From NCBI GenBank assembly GCA_036023115.1, contig JAYKKT010000064.1:4097001-4161000 (forward strand): a stretch of DNA of 64,000 nt, given 5' to 3'. A model generated the notes under the pieces. That model saw nothing but the letters and a program-made list of their open reading frames with translations. It made no database searches and had not been told where the DNA came from. This DNA comes from Brasenia schreberi. Its lineage: Eukaryota > Streptophyta > Magnoliopsida > Nymphaeales > Cabombaceae. This document shows positions 1-13,206 of this stretch, piece by piece (position 1 is the first letter of the stretch; each line of letters begins with the position of its first letter). The position numbers were made by a program, and so were the translations under genes.

Positions 1-107
1 TTAAATCTGCCATAAGACAAATAGGGGTATGCTTTCTATGACCCAACTTGTTCTTTATGATTTATTTCATGCTTAACCTGAGATGTGGTTGATATTTTAT
101 GCAACAG

Positions 108-3100
108 GTTGGTGATGATGAATATGCTTTACTTGTTAACTTGAGAAGGTTATATACTTTTCAATTGGCTAAGCCCTTTTCTAATGAAAATTTCTATGAA
201 GACCTAGTTGGCATTTTGAGGGATTTCAAAAACCTCGATGATGAGGTATGTAGTAGTCTGAAGTTGAACCATTTTATAAAGAAAGAAAAAGCAAGTTTTT
301 AAAATCTTATTGTGTTAGATACATATCTTCATCTTGATGTCCTCTTCTTCCAGGTGGTGAGCCTTTTGCTTCTTAACATGTTCATGCATGTCATTTGGTG
401 TCGGCAATCTGTGGATGAAGAAAATCCATCCGAAGCATCACTATCTGCTCTAGTGTCCAAACGCTCAATTTTGTTTGAGCAACTTGACTATTTTATGAAC
501 AACCTGCTTAAAACAGACGAAGAAGGAAAAGGTTTTGCCTTGTTGGCCAGCAGGGTAAGCTATCATTTTCCAGTTTGCCAGTTAACTTGCCATTCTTCAG
601 CAGCTCTTTCTGGTCCCTTCTGCTTATTGTCCAACTCAAACTCTGATATTGATCGTTACTGTTGGCTTTATTTCCTAAAGGTTTGTGTCATATTTGTGGA
701 GTTGTGGCTCTTATTTAACGAGACAAAGCTGAGGTCAAGCCGCCTTCATCTATTAGGATTTCATCCTGATGAATCTACTGTTCAAAAATTTTGGAAGCTT
801 TGTGAAAAACGGTTGAATATTCCAGGTAATTGTAGTTCCTCAAATTGTTCCTCGTAGCATGTCTGATATGGGATTTTGGTAGTAATGGATCCTGTTGCCA
901 TGGATGCCAAACTTCTGCTTGTATGACATAGCTTGTTACGAGCAAGTGTAATCGATTTTGATGTTGTGTTGGAATGCTCCATGATGTCAGGAACAAGGGC
1001 TCTGATTAAATTTCAATGGAAATTATTTTCTTCCACCCAGATTTTATTCAGATCTTACTCATCGATTGGAATTGTCTGTACTGTCTTAGAATAAACATGT
1101 TTTGGATCTTTTGAGCACTAATTCTCTCTATCCCTTCAAATCTCCAATGCTAAGCATGTTGTGATGGGTGCGTATCGGCAAGTTCATATTGTTGCACCTT
1201 CAGGCTGACCCACCTAATAGGAACTCTGTTGTGGTTTACACACATGTATGTATGTGTGTGCGTGCATTTGTGTGTCAAAGAGTGGCATACACATGCATGT
1301 GTGATGTGACTGCCACACACAAGTACACGCACACACTTGCTTTTGTGGTCCAAACTTGCACCCATTCTTATGTGAGCTATCTTGATATCCTGGAAAACCG
1401 TTACCTACAAGAGCAAAATTCTGCAAATTATGTGGGTCTGTTATGCAATTTTTCTGTATTTACATTTTTTTTTCTGGCTGCAAAACAAGTGTTTGTCGTT
1501 TTTATTCCCCAAAAAGGAACATAGGAGGTGTTGCCAATTCAGTGGCACAAAACCCCAAGCCTTTCATTGTTCTCATGAATGTGCAATATGTTTGCACTTG
1601 TAGTTTCTCGCTTTTCACTTGTATGTTAAGGGGCCTGTTTCTAATTTCTGCTCCTTTCAGACGGTTTGGATGATGAAGATGCTAATGAAGAATCAATTGA
1701 TGAAATGAATAGACAAGACGCAATAGTCATTGCAGCGGCTAAATTGGTAGTTCATGGTGTGGTGCCCAAAGTAAGTTAATCCGTTTCATTCCATTTAGGT
1801 TTCTTTGTGACAAATCATGGCTTTTCACTTTACAATGCAATGTTAACCTTCTATACGGGCCTTCGGAAGCCTCTTCTTGGACATACTTTTCCAATGATGA
1901 TGCAATATTTTGGTACTGTATGTGATTAAATTTGGACGAGTATAATATGTGTATAGGAGACAATGAGGCCGGAGGTCTTTTATTTACCTTGGTTATGAGT
2001 TAAGAAAGTGTATCAATATGTTATTCTGGATATTTTGTTAGTGGACCAAGTCTAAGGAAAAAGTTAAGAAGAAATTGGAACTACAGAAAGAAACATTAAA
2101 AAATAAAGGCTCAAGTGTTGGGTAGGTGTTTGTGGCATAAATGAAGATGGTGAGATGGATGTATGGTCGCACAAGGAAAGACTACACTCATAGTGAGGTT
2201 ATCATTAACAAATTGAGTGTATGAAATGATAGAAAATCATTTAAGATAGTTTGAACATGTAGAAAGCGATCAAAGGGAGCTTCCATAAGGTGTGAGGAAC
2301 TTGATGGTGAATGTTAAAAGAGGAAGAGGAAGACTATAAAAGTGTTGGAAGGTGGAAGAAAAAATATAGAAGATTAAGATGATTTTTGAAGGATGTTGGA
2401 GTTCGTCTTATGAAATGTTGTTTGCGACTATGCCCTGTAGTGACTTGTTGATTGAGTTTATGCAATTTCATTTTGTATAATCATATTTGTTTGTCCAATT
2501 GAGATGTTTATAAGAGTCCGTTAGATTTCTTTTATGTTTTTAACAATGCTACAAATATATTATATGGTGTTTACTATCCAATGTATTATTGATTTATCAA
2601 GCAATCTATGTAGCTTCCATACAACAACAACAACTAAGCCTTTTCCCATTATAGACGGGATCAACTACATGGATTTTTTGTTTCCATAGAGCCCTATCAT
2701 GTGCCATGTTAGCAATTAACTCACAATAAGCTAGATCATTCTTTATTGTTTCTTTCTAACACTTTTGTGGTCATCCTCTACCTTTTTTAATATTTTCCAA
2801 ATTTAGTTTTCATACCTTCTTATAGGTTTTTCTTTTGATCTTCTTTCTATATGTCCAAACCATCTTAAACAATATTCTCTTATTTTATCCTCTATTGGTG
2901 TCACTCCTAATTTGTTTCTAATAACCTCATTATGTATATGGTCTTTTCTTGTATGACCACTCATCCATCTCAACATCTTCATTTTTGTCATAGACATCTG
3001 TTGTACATGTTTATGATTAAATGCCCAACACTTCGAACCATAAAACATGGCAGGTCTAACTGTTACTCTATAATATTTACTTTTTAACTTTAATGACATT

Positions 3101-6100
3101 TTCTTATCACAAAGAATATCTGATACTCCTCTCCATTTTAACCAACCAACATTAATTCTATGCGTAACATCTCCATCAATTATTCTATCATTTTGAAAAA
3201 ATGACCCTATGTATTTAAAACTTTCTTTTTGGGGGATGCAATGTAATGTCCTCTTAAGTAACCAAATGATCAAATTTACGTTCCTTATATTCTTTCTTTG
3301 TTCTTATAAGTCGAAGGCCTTGCTTTCTAATGTTTCTTTCCATAGTTTCAAATTTCTATTAACTTTTTCCTTAGACTCCTCCACTAACATAATGCCATCT
3401 TTACATATACCAAGGCTCTTCATCGTGAATATGTTTTGTTAACTCATCGATCACCATGGACTTAAAGTTGATCCTTGATGTAACCCAATATTAACTTCAA
3501 AGAAGTATGTCATTCCTTCATGAGTCCAGACACATGTTTTTGCACCATCGTACATGTCTCTTATAAGGTTAATGTATGTTAATAGGATACCTCTTTTTTT
3601 CAAGGTTCTTCAAAGAACCTCCTTTGGTACCTTATCATAAGCTTTTTGTAGATTAATAAATATCATGTGAAGGTCTTTCTTTTTTGCTCTAAAATATTTT
3701 ATAAGATATCTCAAAAGGTGAATCGCTTCACTGTCTGACATGAATCCAAATTAGTTCTCTGTTATACTTATACTTGTCTTAACCTACGTTCGATAATTCT
3801 TTTCTACAATTTCATAGTATGACTCATTAACTCTAAATAATTCACACAATTCTAAATGTCTCCCTTGTTCTTATATATAGGTATAAGTGTACTCGCTCTC
3901 TATTCCGTAGGTATCTTTTGGTTTCTCTATATTTCATTAAATAGTCTTGTGAGCCAAGTGATTCCTATTTCTTTGAGTATTTTTCAAAACTTGTATAGGA
4001 ATATTGTTTGGTCCTACACCCTTCATATGTTTAAGAGCCTCTTTGACTTCATTCTTTTGAATACGTCGGTAGAAATTGTGGTTTATATACTTTACTGGTT
4101 TGACTAACTCTCTTAAGCTACTACTAACATCTTTATTTTCATTAAAAAGTTTATAAAAATAAATTTTCCATCTATTTGTTATATCATCATTTGCCACTAG
4201 AATTTTTTCATCCTCGTCTTTGATGCATCTAACAAAATTAAGATCTTTAGTTTTCTTATCTCTAGCCTTAACTATCCTAATAATATCTCTTTCACCCTCA
4301 TTTGAGTTGAGTTTTTTTATATAAATCCTCCAAAATTGTAGCTTTTGCTTCATTGACAATCTTTTTTACTTTTTTCTTTGTTTTCTTATAAGCCTCTAAA
4401 GTTTCATTAGTTTTCTTAGCATAATGTAATTTGTAACATGTCCTCTTTCCCTTGATTTTATTTTGCATTACTTCACTCCACCAAGCTTCTTTTTATGTTG
4501 GTACACCTCCCTTTGATTCACACATCTTTCGCCACTTTCCTAATATATATAGCCATATTGTTTCACATATCACAAGGTGTACCAACATAATTCCAAGCAT
4601 CTCCTTGAAGGACTTTTTGGTTAAATATATACCTTTTCTCGCTTTTGAGGTTCTACCATTTAGTCTGAATAGTTCGATGCACTCTTTTCTTCTTTGTTCA
4701 TTTTTTTATTTGTAAATCCATAACTAAAAGTTTATGTTGGGTGATTAAACTTTCTCCTAGAATTACCTTGCAATCTTTACAACACACTTTTTTTTTCTTC
4801 TATAAATAAAGTAATAAATTTGTGCTTGTGATAAGCCACTCTTATACGTAATTAAATGTTCATCTTGTTTTTTAAAGTTTGTATTGACTATAAAGAGAGC
4901 AAATGCCATAACAAAATTTAAAATCTCCCTACCTTCCTCATTTATATCCCCAAAACTAAAGTTTCCATGAATACCTTGATATCCTAATGCCTCTTTACGA
5001 TATGTCCATTTAAGTCTCCTACAAAACAAATCATCTTCCTTTGTGGAATCATTTGAATCTCCTTATCTAACTCTTCTCCAAAAGCTATCTTTATACTATC
5101 TTTTAGGCCTACTTGGTTTGTGTAAGTACAAACTATGTTCAAAACCTCTGCTCCTAACACTCATTTCAACCTCATGAGTCGATCACCATATCGTTGTATG
5201 TCTACTACACTATCCTTTAAATCTTTATTTATGATAATACCAACTCCATTTCTTGCTTTTTTCTGAGTACCATAATTTAAAAATTGTATCCTCTATCTCT
5301 TTTGCTTTTTATCCAACCCACATTGTCTCTTGTAAATATATAATATAAATGTTTCTTTGAATCATAGTATCTACACCCTCCATTAGCTTACCGGATAGTG
5401 TTCCGATATTCGAAGAACCAATACAAATCTTGTTATCTAGGACTAGCTTTCTTACCTCCCGCATCCGTCCATATTGAAAATGCAGAGACCCTCTCTGTAA
5501 ATTATTCCCTACATTCGGATGATAATATAATGGGACTAACTTCTTTACCCACACCCATCCATGATGGAAGAACCTTCTCTGTAATTGATTGAGTATATAT
5601 GGGCATGTAGTTGCCTTATCTTACTTATCACTGCATTCGGGTTTTACAATGCGTTATTAGGCGGGGATGCTTTAATGTAATGCTGATCATTTGTGTAATC
5701 CATGATATAAAAGTCCAACAAAGTTTTACGTTGGCTGTCGAAAGTCTAACATAACCCTCCTTTATCTGAGCTTGGGACCGACAATGCAAGGGTGATCACT
5801 TATAAGGGCGGAGTTCATACATGTAGCTTCAATGCTATCATATTTTCCAAAATACTCATTTAAGTGTGTACATGAGTATACATATAAATGTTTCTTTGAA
5901 TCATAGTATCTACACCCTCCATTAGCTTACCGGATAGTGTTCCGATATTCGAAGAACCAATACAAATCTTGTTATCTAGGACTAGCTTTCTTACCTCCCG
6001 CATCCGTCCATATTGAAAATGCAGAGACCCTCTCTGTAAATTATTCCCTACATTCGGATGATAATATAATGGGACTAACTTCTTTACCCACACCCATCCA

Positions 6101-9100
6101 TGATGGAAGAACCTTCTCTGTAATTGATTGAGTATATATGGGCATGTAGTTGCCTTATCTTACTTATCACTGCATTCGGGTTTTACAACGCGTCATTAGG
6201 CGGGGATGCTTTAATGTAATGCTGATCATTTGTGTAATCCATGATATAAAAGTCCAACAAAGTTTTACGTTGGCTGTCGAAAGTCTAACATAACCCTCCT
6301 TTATCTGAGCTTGGGACCGACAATGCAAGGGTGATCACTTATAAGGGCGGAGTTCATACATGTAGCTTCAATGCTATCATATTTTCCAAAATACTCATTT
6401 AAGTGTGTACATGACATGATTTAAAAGTAGCTTTATTACATGATACAAAAATAGCTTTATTATTATACAAATCTCTCTTATTGGTTTAGTTGCTACTGCA
6501 TTAGACCTTAGATTAAGATTAGATGGTTTAATCAAGATTGTCTACTTATTATATTGCTTTTTCATTAGACAAATTTAAAGATATTAGTATAGTTAATAAT
6601 TAATGATATAAGATCGTCCATATCAATTATCTAGAAATTATAGTTGTAAATGTAGTATCTTGTTTCACATGTAGATGAAAAAAGTAGGTAGCACTTATAC
6701 ATCTTGTAGAAGACATTTTTTTCATATTTTGAAATCAAGGGTAACAAACATCTGAAATTTATAGATTTGGCTGACTTTGAGGTATATTACTATTCATTAT
6801 GATAAACGCGAAATTAGAGATAAAACTGGAGAGTTTTTTTTTGTTATTTTAAAACAATAAAGAAAGCATCCTATTCACTTTTATCTTTAATTGTGAAGGA
6901 TATTTTTATCTTTGCAACGTCAATTGTTGTTATAGGGTAGGTATTTTGTACACGTGGAAACATATTGGACTAATATTGCTCTAACTTACTACTTGAGATA
7001 TTAAAAGATTAAGTTGCACATATATATTTGGACAAAAACAAAGTATCGAGTAGAAGAGTGTGAAGAAATACTCTTCAACATATACAAACGATGTTCAAAA
7101 TGCTGAAAGAGTAATTAGTATGAATACTATTAGCACTAAGTGATATGAATAATTAGGTTCAGACTTTAGGTAAAGGGTGTCCATTTGAAAGGTAAGTGGG
7201 GATTATGTGGTGTTTGATTCCTTTTCATGTAAGGGGCTTAATTCCAAGGTAAGTGAATTAGTGTCAAGTTTATTATTTATTATATTTTTCTTTATATATG
7301 TATAATTAAAAATATATTAATCTAATGTTAAATGAGTTACATATGTATTTATATTTTAAAGTTATTATGATTTAAGTATGTAAATGGTGTTGTAAGTAAA
7401 TCATGAAATATATATTAGTATCATATCATTATGAATTAAGTTACAAAAGCCAAAAATACACAAAAGAAACGAACAAAGAACCTCCTGAGAACCGACCTTC
7501 GAAGCAGAACTGGCACCGAGCCAGTTTGATTCCAATTCCAGGTTCTAGGGTAACTGGGACATGCCATGCCTATTTGATAAGCTTGAGGACTTGAAATGTG
7601 TGAAAGTGACTGATAGGGCTAATTACAGATTTTCCGCGCGAGCCATGGATACCATTTAGAATTTTGAATGTTGCACTTACCAATCATCCAATTTTTTTAT
7701 TTCTTTAATTCATATTGTTGATCACTAGTATAAAGTTTTAAAATTCAATTGATAAGCTTGAGGACTTGAAATGTGTGAAGGTGACTGATAGAGCTAATTA
7801 CAGATTTTCCGCGCGAGCCATGGATACCATTTAGAATTTTGAACGTTGCACTTACCAATCATCCAATTTTTTTATTTCTTTAATTCATATTGTTGACCAC
7901 TAGTATAAAGTTTTAAAATTCAAAACCCTAGAACAATGAACGACCTCATGGTTATTCATTTTTTCAACTTTTTAATGTTATTTTTTCTCCTTTTTTTAAA
8001 AATTAAAGTGGGAAGACTTTGGAGTCTGAACAACACTAGGCCAAGTTGGTCTTGTCCAGATTCAAACCTCAGTCACCATTCACTGCCATACTAATATACA
8101 ATAATTTTTAAAATGTTAATATTATATATGAATTAAAATCATAAAGCGGTGTCCTTTAACTCTTCAAATTCGGCAATGTGAATCTCGTATCACAATTGAT
8201 ATTTATGTTAATATATAATGTATATAAGTATAACGATTACAATATTAGTGTCCACCATACTTCCATATGTCCATATGTTACGATATGATACACATATTAA
8301 TATATAAATTATTTAGATATTTGTATATATGCTTTTAAGTTTTAAGAATGAGTGTCAGACAGTCATGACTGACCGGCCATGATGCCATGTTGGTCGGTCA
8401 AGTCAGTCTGATTGGCTACAGTTGGTGGCATGAAGGGGCCCGAGCTTGTCGAATTAAAAATGATTTGGACTTGGGATGAGCAGAGGTGAGCCACGAAGTG
8501 GGGCTGCCTGTTTGCGGACGATCAGTTCCGTGGCAATCCAAACTACTGTGTACCATCTGATTCAGATTTGCCAGGTCCAGGATGGCTTTGAACCGGCCAA
8601 TCCACCTGCTTTTGAGCTGTTGGGCTTAGCACTGGTTTCAAGTACGGTTCGGGTTTAGTTCCTAAAATTTATAAACTTCAACCGAATCAAGAGGCCCTGG
8701 CTTCAGTTATGGTTTTGGATCAGTTTTTCAGTTCCAACCAGTTTCCAGCCTAACTTGAACCTGCAGTCCAAGTCCAAAACGGCCATGTTTAGCTTCGGGT
8801 TGTCATTTGTTATCTTGGATATACATCTTGGCTTGATCCATGACCTGGTTTGAGATGGAGTTGGATGCTGAGCAAACCGGTTTTCCAGTTCAGAACTTTG
8901 CATCAGCTTGTATGTCGGTGTCGAATGTGCTCTGCGGTTACTCAGTATATTTTCTACTTAAGATATTCAACTCTTGAAGGCAAAGGTTATCTAGGAAGGA
9001 TTTTAGCGATTTATGCTTAGATTTGGTGTTCAGCTGAGTAGAGAAGAAAATATCAAAGCTTATTTGTAGTCTTTCAAGGCTATTGTTTATTTATCTGAAA

Positions 9101-11025
9101 TGACAATGCTAAAGACTCGTGGTCCTTGGGATTAACCGGACTTGTTCTTCAAACTGTTGACATGCTGCATAAGTGTATTGATTTAAGTGTGGAATGCACT
9201 TTTATGATGTTAGTGTTCGTAACTCTTCTATTTCTGCTTTTTATCCAAATTTTATTCCACCTGTCCTGGTCAATTCTGATGTTAAAGATTTGTGCAGGAG
9301 TTGCTTGGTCCAGAGATCATTTCACATTTTGTTATGCATGGACCAAGTGTCACGGAGATTGTGAAGACTTTCATTGATGTGCTGAAGAAAAGTGCAAATG
9401 ATGATCTTCACAAGTTGCTTCTAGAAGCTTTGAAGAGGGTATGAAAAGTTGCGACTTAGATACTGTTATTAAATATATAATAGTGAATTGTCATTCCATG
9501 CAATTGTCTTTAAACTACATCAATGTTTCTTTTCGTCAATGCATCTTATTTCTTTGTTCCTTTTTCTTTTACCTGGTTTCCACTTTTTTGGTTCCTCTAG
9601 GTGTATTGGCGGCATGAATTAGCACTGTCTGCAATTGATGAAGATTACTCCACAATGAAGTCCTTTTCTGAATGCAAGGACCTTTCTGCGAAGTTGGCTG
9701 CTACATTTGTCGGTGCTGCTCGTCTCAAGCATAGGTTATATATTCTTGAAATTGTTAAGAATGGTATAGCTTATGCTTTTGAGGATCCACCAAAGCAGCT
9801 GTCATTTTTGGAGGGAGCTGTTCTTCAGTTTGTACCAAAACTTCCTGCGTCAGATGTCCTGGACATGTATGCTCTATCCTCTTGGAGCATTCTGTTTTTT
9901 TTTTCATAAAGGACACAGTTTTTATGAATATTTGTTTTCTGGATTTAGTTTAAAAGATATTCAAAAGAGGGTGGAGGATGTCAACACAGATGAAGATCCA
10001 AGTGGATGGCGACCTTACCATGCATTTGTTGATAACCTTCGAGAGAAGTATGCAAAGAATGAAGGCCTTCAAGGTAATTGATTGACTACTTTGAAATCCC
10101 AGTTCAGGAGCCATTTGTTGCCTATAAACGTTTATCCTTATTTGAAGATATAATGTTTGAGGGTATGATAATGGTTTGAGATATTCTTTATTTTTGAAGG
10201 TTTCCTGTTATTCCACATCTGAAGTGAAATTGGACGTGACTACACTGTTTGATATTTCCACCCTTGAGGTGATCTGGCTATGCCACCAGCTAACCTTATG
10301 AACTAAATGGACCACATTCTCCTGTAACTTCAAATTTTATGCCTATCCTAAATGGACCACACACACACACACCATCTGGGCTTATTCTAGTGTGACAAGT
10401 AATTTTCTTCATGCCCCCATAATCTCTTGGGTGCACATACTGCTGGACCCAGCCACATACTGCTAGTACCTTTTCTCTAGGCCAATTATTTTTGTGCATT
10501 CAACTTGATTCAGTTTTCCTATTTCCAACTTTCGTGCTTTTTTCCTGGAATCCCTCTGTCCAATTTTCCTGAATATGTTTTTCCTAGACATTTTATGGAC
10601 GATACACAACCCTTGGTGTTGTGTACATGATTATGTTGATTGTGCAATGCCCTTGGAAGGTAGGTTTTCACACAATTTCTTTTTCTTTTTATCAAGGACA
10701 GTGACCTCTCATTTGGTTGATTACAGGTGAGGAAGGCCAGGTCCAAAGGCACCGTGGGCGTCCAAGAAAAGCGGACAAGTTACGAGGAAAGAAACTTTTT
10801 GATGATCAAAACTCGAGTGAGGAAGAGGATGATGGTGAATCTATTAGTGATTCAGACCAGGATGAAGCATATGAAAGACCGCTACAGGAATCTCTGAGAT
10901 CCTTAAAGTTGAGATCCTTGAAGCTTGGAAGGAACTTGCAAGAGGAAAAGTCAAATGATAGCAGAAATATTTGCAAGCATGCCGACTCTGGAAAGGCTAC
11001 ACTGGAAAACATGCTTAGTTCTTGA
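108..11025 (+). CDS. SCC3: Cohesin subunit SCC3/STAG, C-terminal part (5' exons outside window)
   Basis: Encodes the last ~474 residues of the sister-chromatid cohesion subunit SCC3 (SA/STAG), the HEAT-repeat protein that binds the kleisin and DNA in the nuclear cohesin ring. Exons joined in frame by GT/AG borders: 108-245, 354-554, 681-825, 1661-1770, 9298-9438, 9601-9866, 9949-10073 and 10727-11025 (TGA at 11023). Diagnostic peptides are VQKFWKLCEKRLNI, LGPEIISHFVMHG and NTDEDPSGWRPYHAF, in the order expected for plant SCC3. The tail carries an AT-hook-like RHRGRPRK followed by an acidic serine-rich stretch and basic SLKLRSLKLG repeats. The intron at 1771-9297 is unusually long (7.5 kb) and full of transposon debris, yet it joins VVPK to ELLGPE without losing sequence. 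The family is about 1,100 residues in Arabidopsis, so roughly 60% lies upstream of the window. Identity is confident; exon edges were read by eye. Confidence 0.9.
2039..2450 (+). mobile_element. Old RTE LINE fragment, internally deleted
   Basis: Lies in the giant SCC3 intron in sense orientation. The sequence follows the same reverse-transcriptase 3' region as the copy at 13916-15186 (TCTAAGGAAAAAGTTAA, then the region encoding MKMxRWMxGxTRK and RRSK). It has many substitutions and a deletion between the two blocks, and it lacks a clean (TTG)n tail. It is the most diverged member seen in the window. Confidence 0.7.
2621..5814 (-). mobile_element. Full-length but decayed RTE LINE
   Basis: Read on the minus strand, the order is a 5' leader (about 5814-5550), an endonuclease start (peptide ICIGSSNIGTLSGK at about 5470, where the usual W of GSWN is S), endonuclease core (about 5029-4763, VNTNFKKQDEHLITY), reverse transcriptase pieces (4359-3937, then 3273-2803 with MKMLRWMSGHTRK and [14 protein letters not shown]) and a 3' end in (TTG)n at 2621. 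Frameshifts and stops break it throughout. The length of about 3.2 kb matches RTE elements. A worn target-site duplication, about TATGTAGCTTCCAT at 2607-2620 against CATGTAGCTTCAAT just after 5814, marks it as a complete insertion. It lies antisense inside SCC3's long intron. Confidence 0.8.
5343..6414. repeat. 533-bp near-perfect tandem duplication of the LINE 5' end plus flank
   Basis: Copy 1 is 5343-5875 and copy 2 is 5882-6414, separated by 6 bp. I count only two mismatches over 533 bp (near 5649/6188 and 5654/6193). The unit covers the start of the LINE endonuclease frame, its 5' leader and about 60 bp of host flank including the target-site duplication, so it arose after insertion. The low divergence contrasts with the heavy decay of the LINE itself. 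Confidence 0.9.
6415..7573. other. AT-rich intronic DNA, nothing recognised
   Basis: Part of the long SCC3 intron. It is AT-rich with stops in every frame, and I see no coding, RNA or clear transposon signal in it. Confidence 0.5.
7574..7923. repeat. 175-bp tandem duplication
   Basis: Units 7574-7748 and 7749-7923 abut directly and differ at about four positions. Both contain the word TTTTCCGCGCGAGCCATGG. They lie inside the long SCC3 intron, and no known element was recognised in the unit. Confidence 0.85.
7924..9297. other. Remainder of the SCC3 long intron
   Basis: No gene seen. 8560-8900 contains several GGTTC/AACCGG-type words of the dispersed repeat class seen at 46-50 kb. The stretch ends at the acceptor TTGTGCAG before the exon at 9298. 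Confidence 0.4.
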
Positions 11026-11740
11026 GAGGAACCTGGTAAGATTTTGTTTCTCTCTGCGAAACAGTATTTTACCTTTGCTGCAGTGTTGTAGGATTGAAGA
11101 CTAGGGGTGTGTTTGCATGTTATAAAAAGCCGGGTTTTTCTGTGGAAACCTCATGCAAACAAGATTTTCCGTCAGATTCTCATCAGAAATGCAAAATGGC
11201 TCCTTTTTCACGGAAAAGGATCCCTAAAATTATATTCGATGGTAATTGATGCCAGCTATTTTTAGCCTACTTTCTCTTCATCTATCATTTCCTTTGGGCA
11301 TGCTACTATAATAACTCTTGTGATGTTATTAGGCATGCACTCAATAGTCACCTTAGGCAGTAAAACTAAACTTCGTCCCTGACAGACCTTAAATCTCCTT
11401 GCTCTTGCTAGCTCTCTGCTTTGGCGAAATCCAAAATAAGGATCTCTGTCGCACTGTTTTATCAGATGGAATTTGGGGAAGGAAATGGTTTATTCTTATT
11501 TTCTTTGCCACTTCACTGCAGGTAATTGGGTTGAGCTGCATGAACCAGATCATGCAAGTGTTGCTACAGTTTTTAAGCCCGGGTGAAGAACCAAGCAGAG
11601 AAGTGCATGCACATCACTCAGAATAATACGGCTGTGGCAGTTGTGTTATTATTCCCAGTGCATCGGATGCGAGAACATGGAGAAGCTTGAAGAATCTCTC
11701 CAGTTTGACCCTGTAACTTTTAATATCTTGTAAAGGGACT
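11026..11740 (+). other. Probable SCC3 3' UTR with an intron
   Basis: After the SCC3 stop a donor-like CTG/GTAAGA lies at 11035/11036 and an acceptor-like CTGCAG ends at 11520, which suggests a 3'-UTR intron of about 485 bp followed by a terminal non-coding exon to roughly 11.7 kb. An AATAAT-like signal sits near 11622, but no clear AATAAA was seen. This is inferred from splice-site appearance only. Confidence 0.4.
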
Positions 11741-12865
11741 CTCGCACGTGTGTATAGTTGGGTCTTCCCTCCAGAAGGGTATGTTGTTCATATGGAATGT
11801 CAATCAGCGTAGTTCAGCTTAGAATTTATCTCTTGGACCATCAATCCATCATTTTCTATTGCTCGCCGAGTGTCATCTGGTTGAAACAGGCTGGTCGGTC
11901 TTTTCTGTCCACATGCATTTCTGAGTTCTTTTTTTCTTAGCGATTTTGTTCTAATCACTGGAGGTATGAAAAGGCTAGACAACCATGTGTTGTGTTGCAT
12001 ATGACAGGTAGAACTTTACCCTTTGTCACAATATGTATGTTTAGAAATAGTTTATTAATCTTTGATAAATACTGTATATTTTGTACTGTGTGATTTGAAT
12101 TAGTGCATATTTTTAGTATGATTATATGTGAAGAGATGACATCCATCTACAAACACGGTTGTAGTGTGTACGTCTTCTTTTAAATATTTTTAAGATATAA
12201 ACTATAAAGGCGCTTGGAATGTTCAAGGAGGATTTTGACTTTTGATGACAGGAGTTACTATGATCTTTTTAGTTGTGTTTTTTTTTTCTGTTGTATCACT
12301 GGTTTGTTGGATTTTAAATTGTATATAAACAAATGAAGTTTTGAAATGATGGTACTTTGGTATTGTTAACGGTTCACATGTCATGATGGTCAAATGACCT
12401 TGTGGGTACCCGAATAATAAATGCATCTTATTCAAACCGTACCGTAGTAATAGCTTTTAAAAAAGTTATATGTGTGATGTGTTATTGTTCAGCGTTTAAC
12501 ATATGAGCTGTGTATCGATAATTTTAACACTGGTTAGAGATTACAATACTGAAAATTGGATTTTGATTCAAGGAATCTCCAGAACCCGCCGTTCTTTACA
12601 GAATAAGAGATCATATGGAAAACCGCATCATGCTGGAAACTCATGATGACATGACTAAGTTCAATTTTGTCCAAAATCATGTCTTTGCAATAAGCATTTA
12701 GAGAGAATACTGAAATAAATAAAACAAGTTCAAGCATCCGAAAGTTAGAAACTGACACAGTCATTAGATAATTAACAAAAATCATTTCATTCATAGAAGG
12801 CTTCTTGAAATATTTCATACAACCAAAACTTTCCTCATCAATACTCAGGTTGTCATAATACCCGA
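11741..12865. other. Intergenic, nothing recognised
   Basis: Downstream of SCC3. AT-rich, only short open frames, and no recognisable domain, RNA or transposon. Confidence 0.45.
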
Positions 12866-13206
12866 TACAACAACAACAACAACTAAGCCTTTTCCCATAC
12901 TAGACGGGGTCGACTACATGGATTCTTTGTTTCCATAGATCCCTATCGTGTGCCATGTTAGCAGTTAACTCCCAATAAGCTAGATCATTCTTTATTGTTT
13001 CTTTCCAACACTTTTGTGGTCGTCCTCTACCTCTTTTAATACTTTCCAAATTTAGTTTTTCTAACCTTCTTACAGGTTCTTCTTTTGATCTTCTTTCTAT
13101 ATGTCCAAACCATCTTAAACGACGTTCTCTCATTTTATCTTCTATTTGTGCCACTCCTAATTTCTTTCTAATAACCTCATTATGTATACGGTCTTTTCTT
13201 GTATGA
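12866..13206 (-). mobile_element. 5'-truncated RTE LINE, C-terminus still open
   Basis: On the minus strand this gives an uninterrupted C-terminal LINE frame from HTRKDRIHNEVI through [14 protein letters not shown] to IHVVDPV, then the TAG stop and a (TTG)5-like tail (CAA repeats at 12866-12882 on the plus strand). Identity to the 13916-15186 copy is very high by eye, so it is fairly young. Truncation falls at about 13206, where the sequence turns into unrelated DNA. Confidence 0.85.

Noticed and set aside
1168..1524. 118-residue frame within an SCC3 intron
   Set aside because: Driven by a degenerate GT/CA-rich stretch; no domain, and the intron splices cleanly around it.
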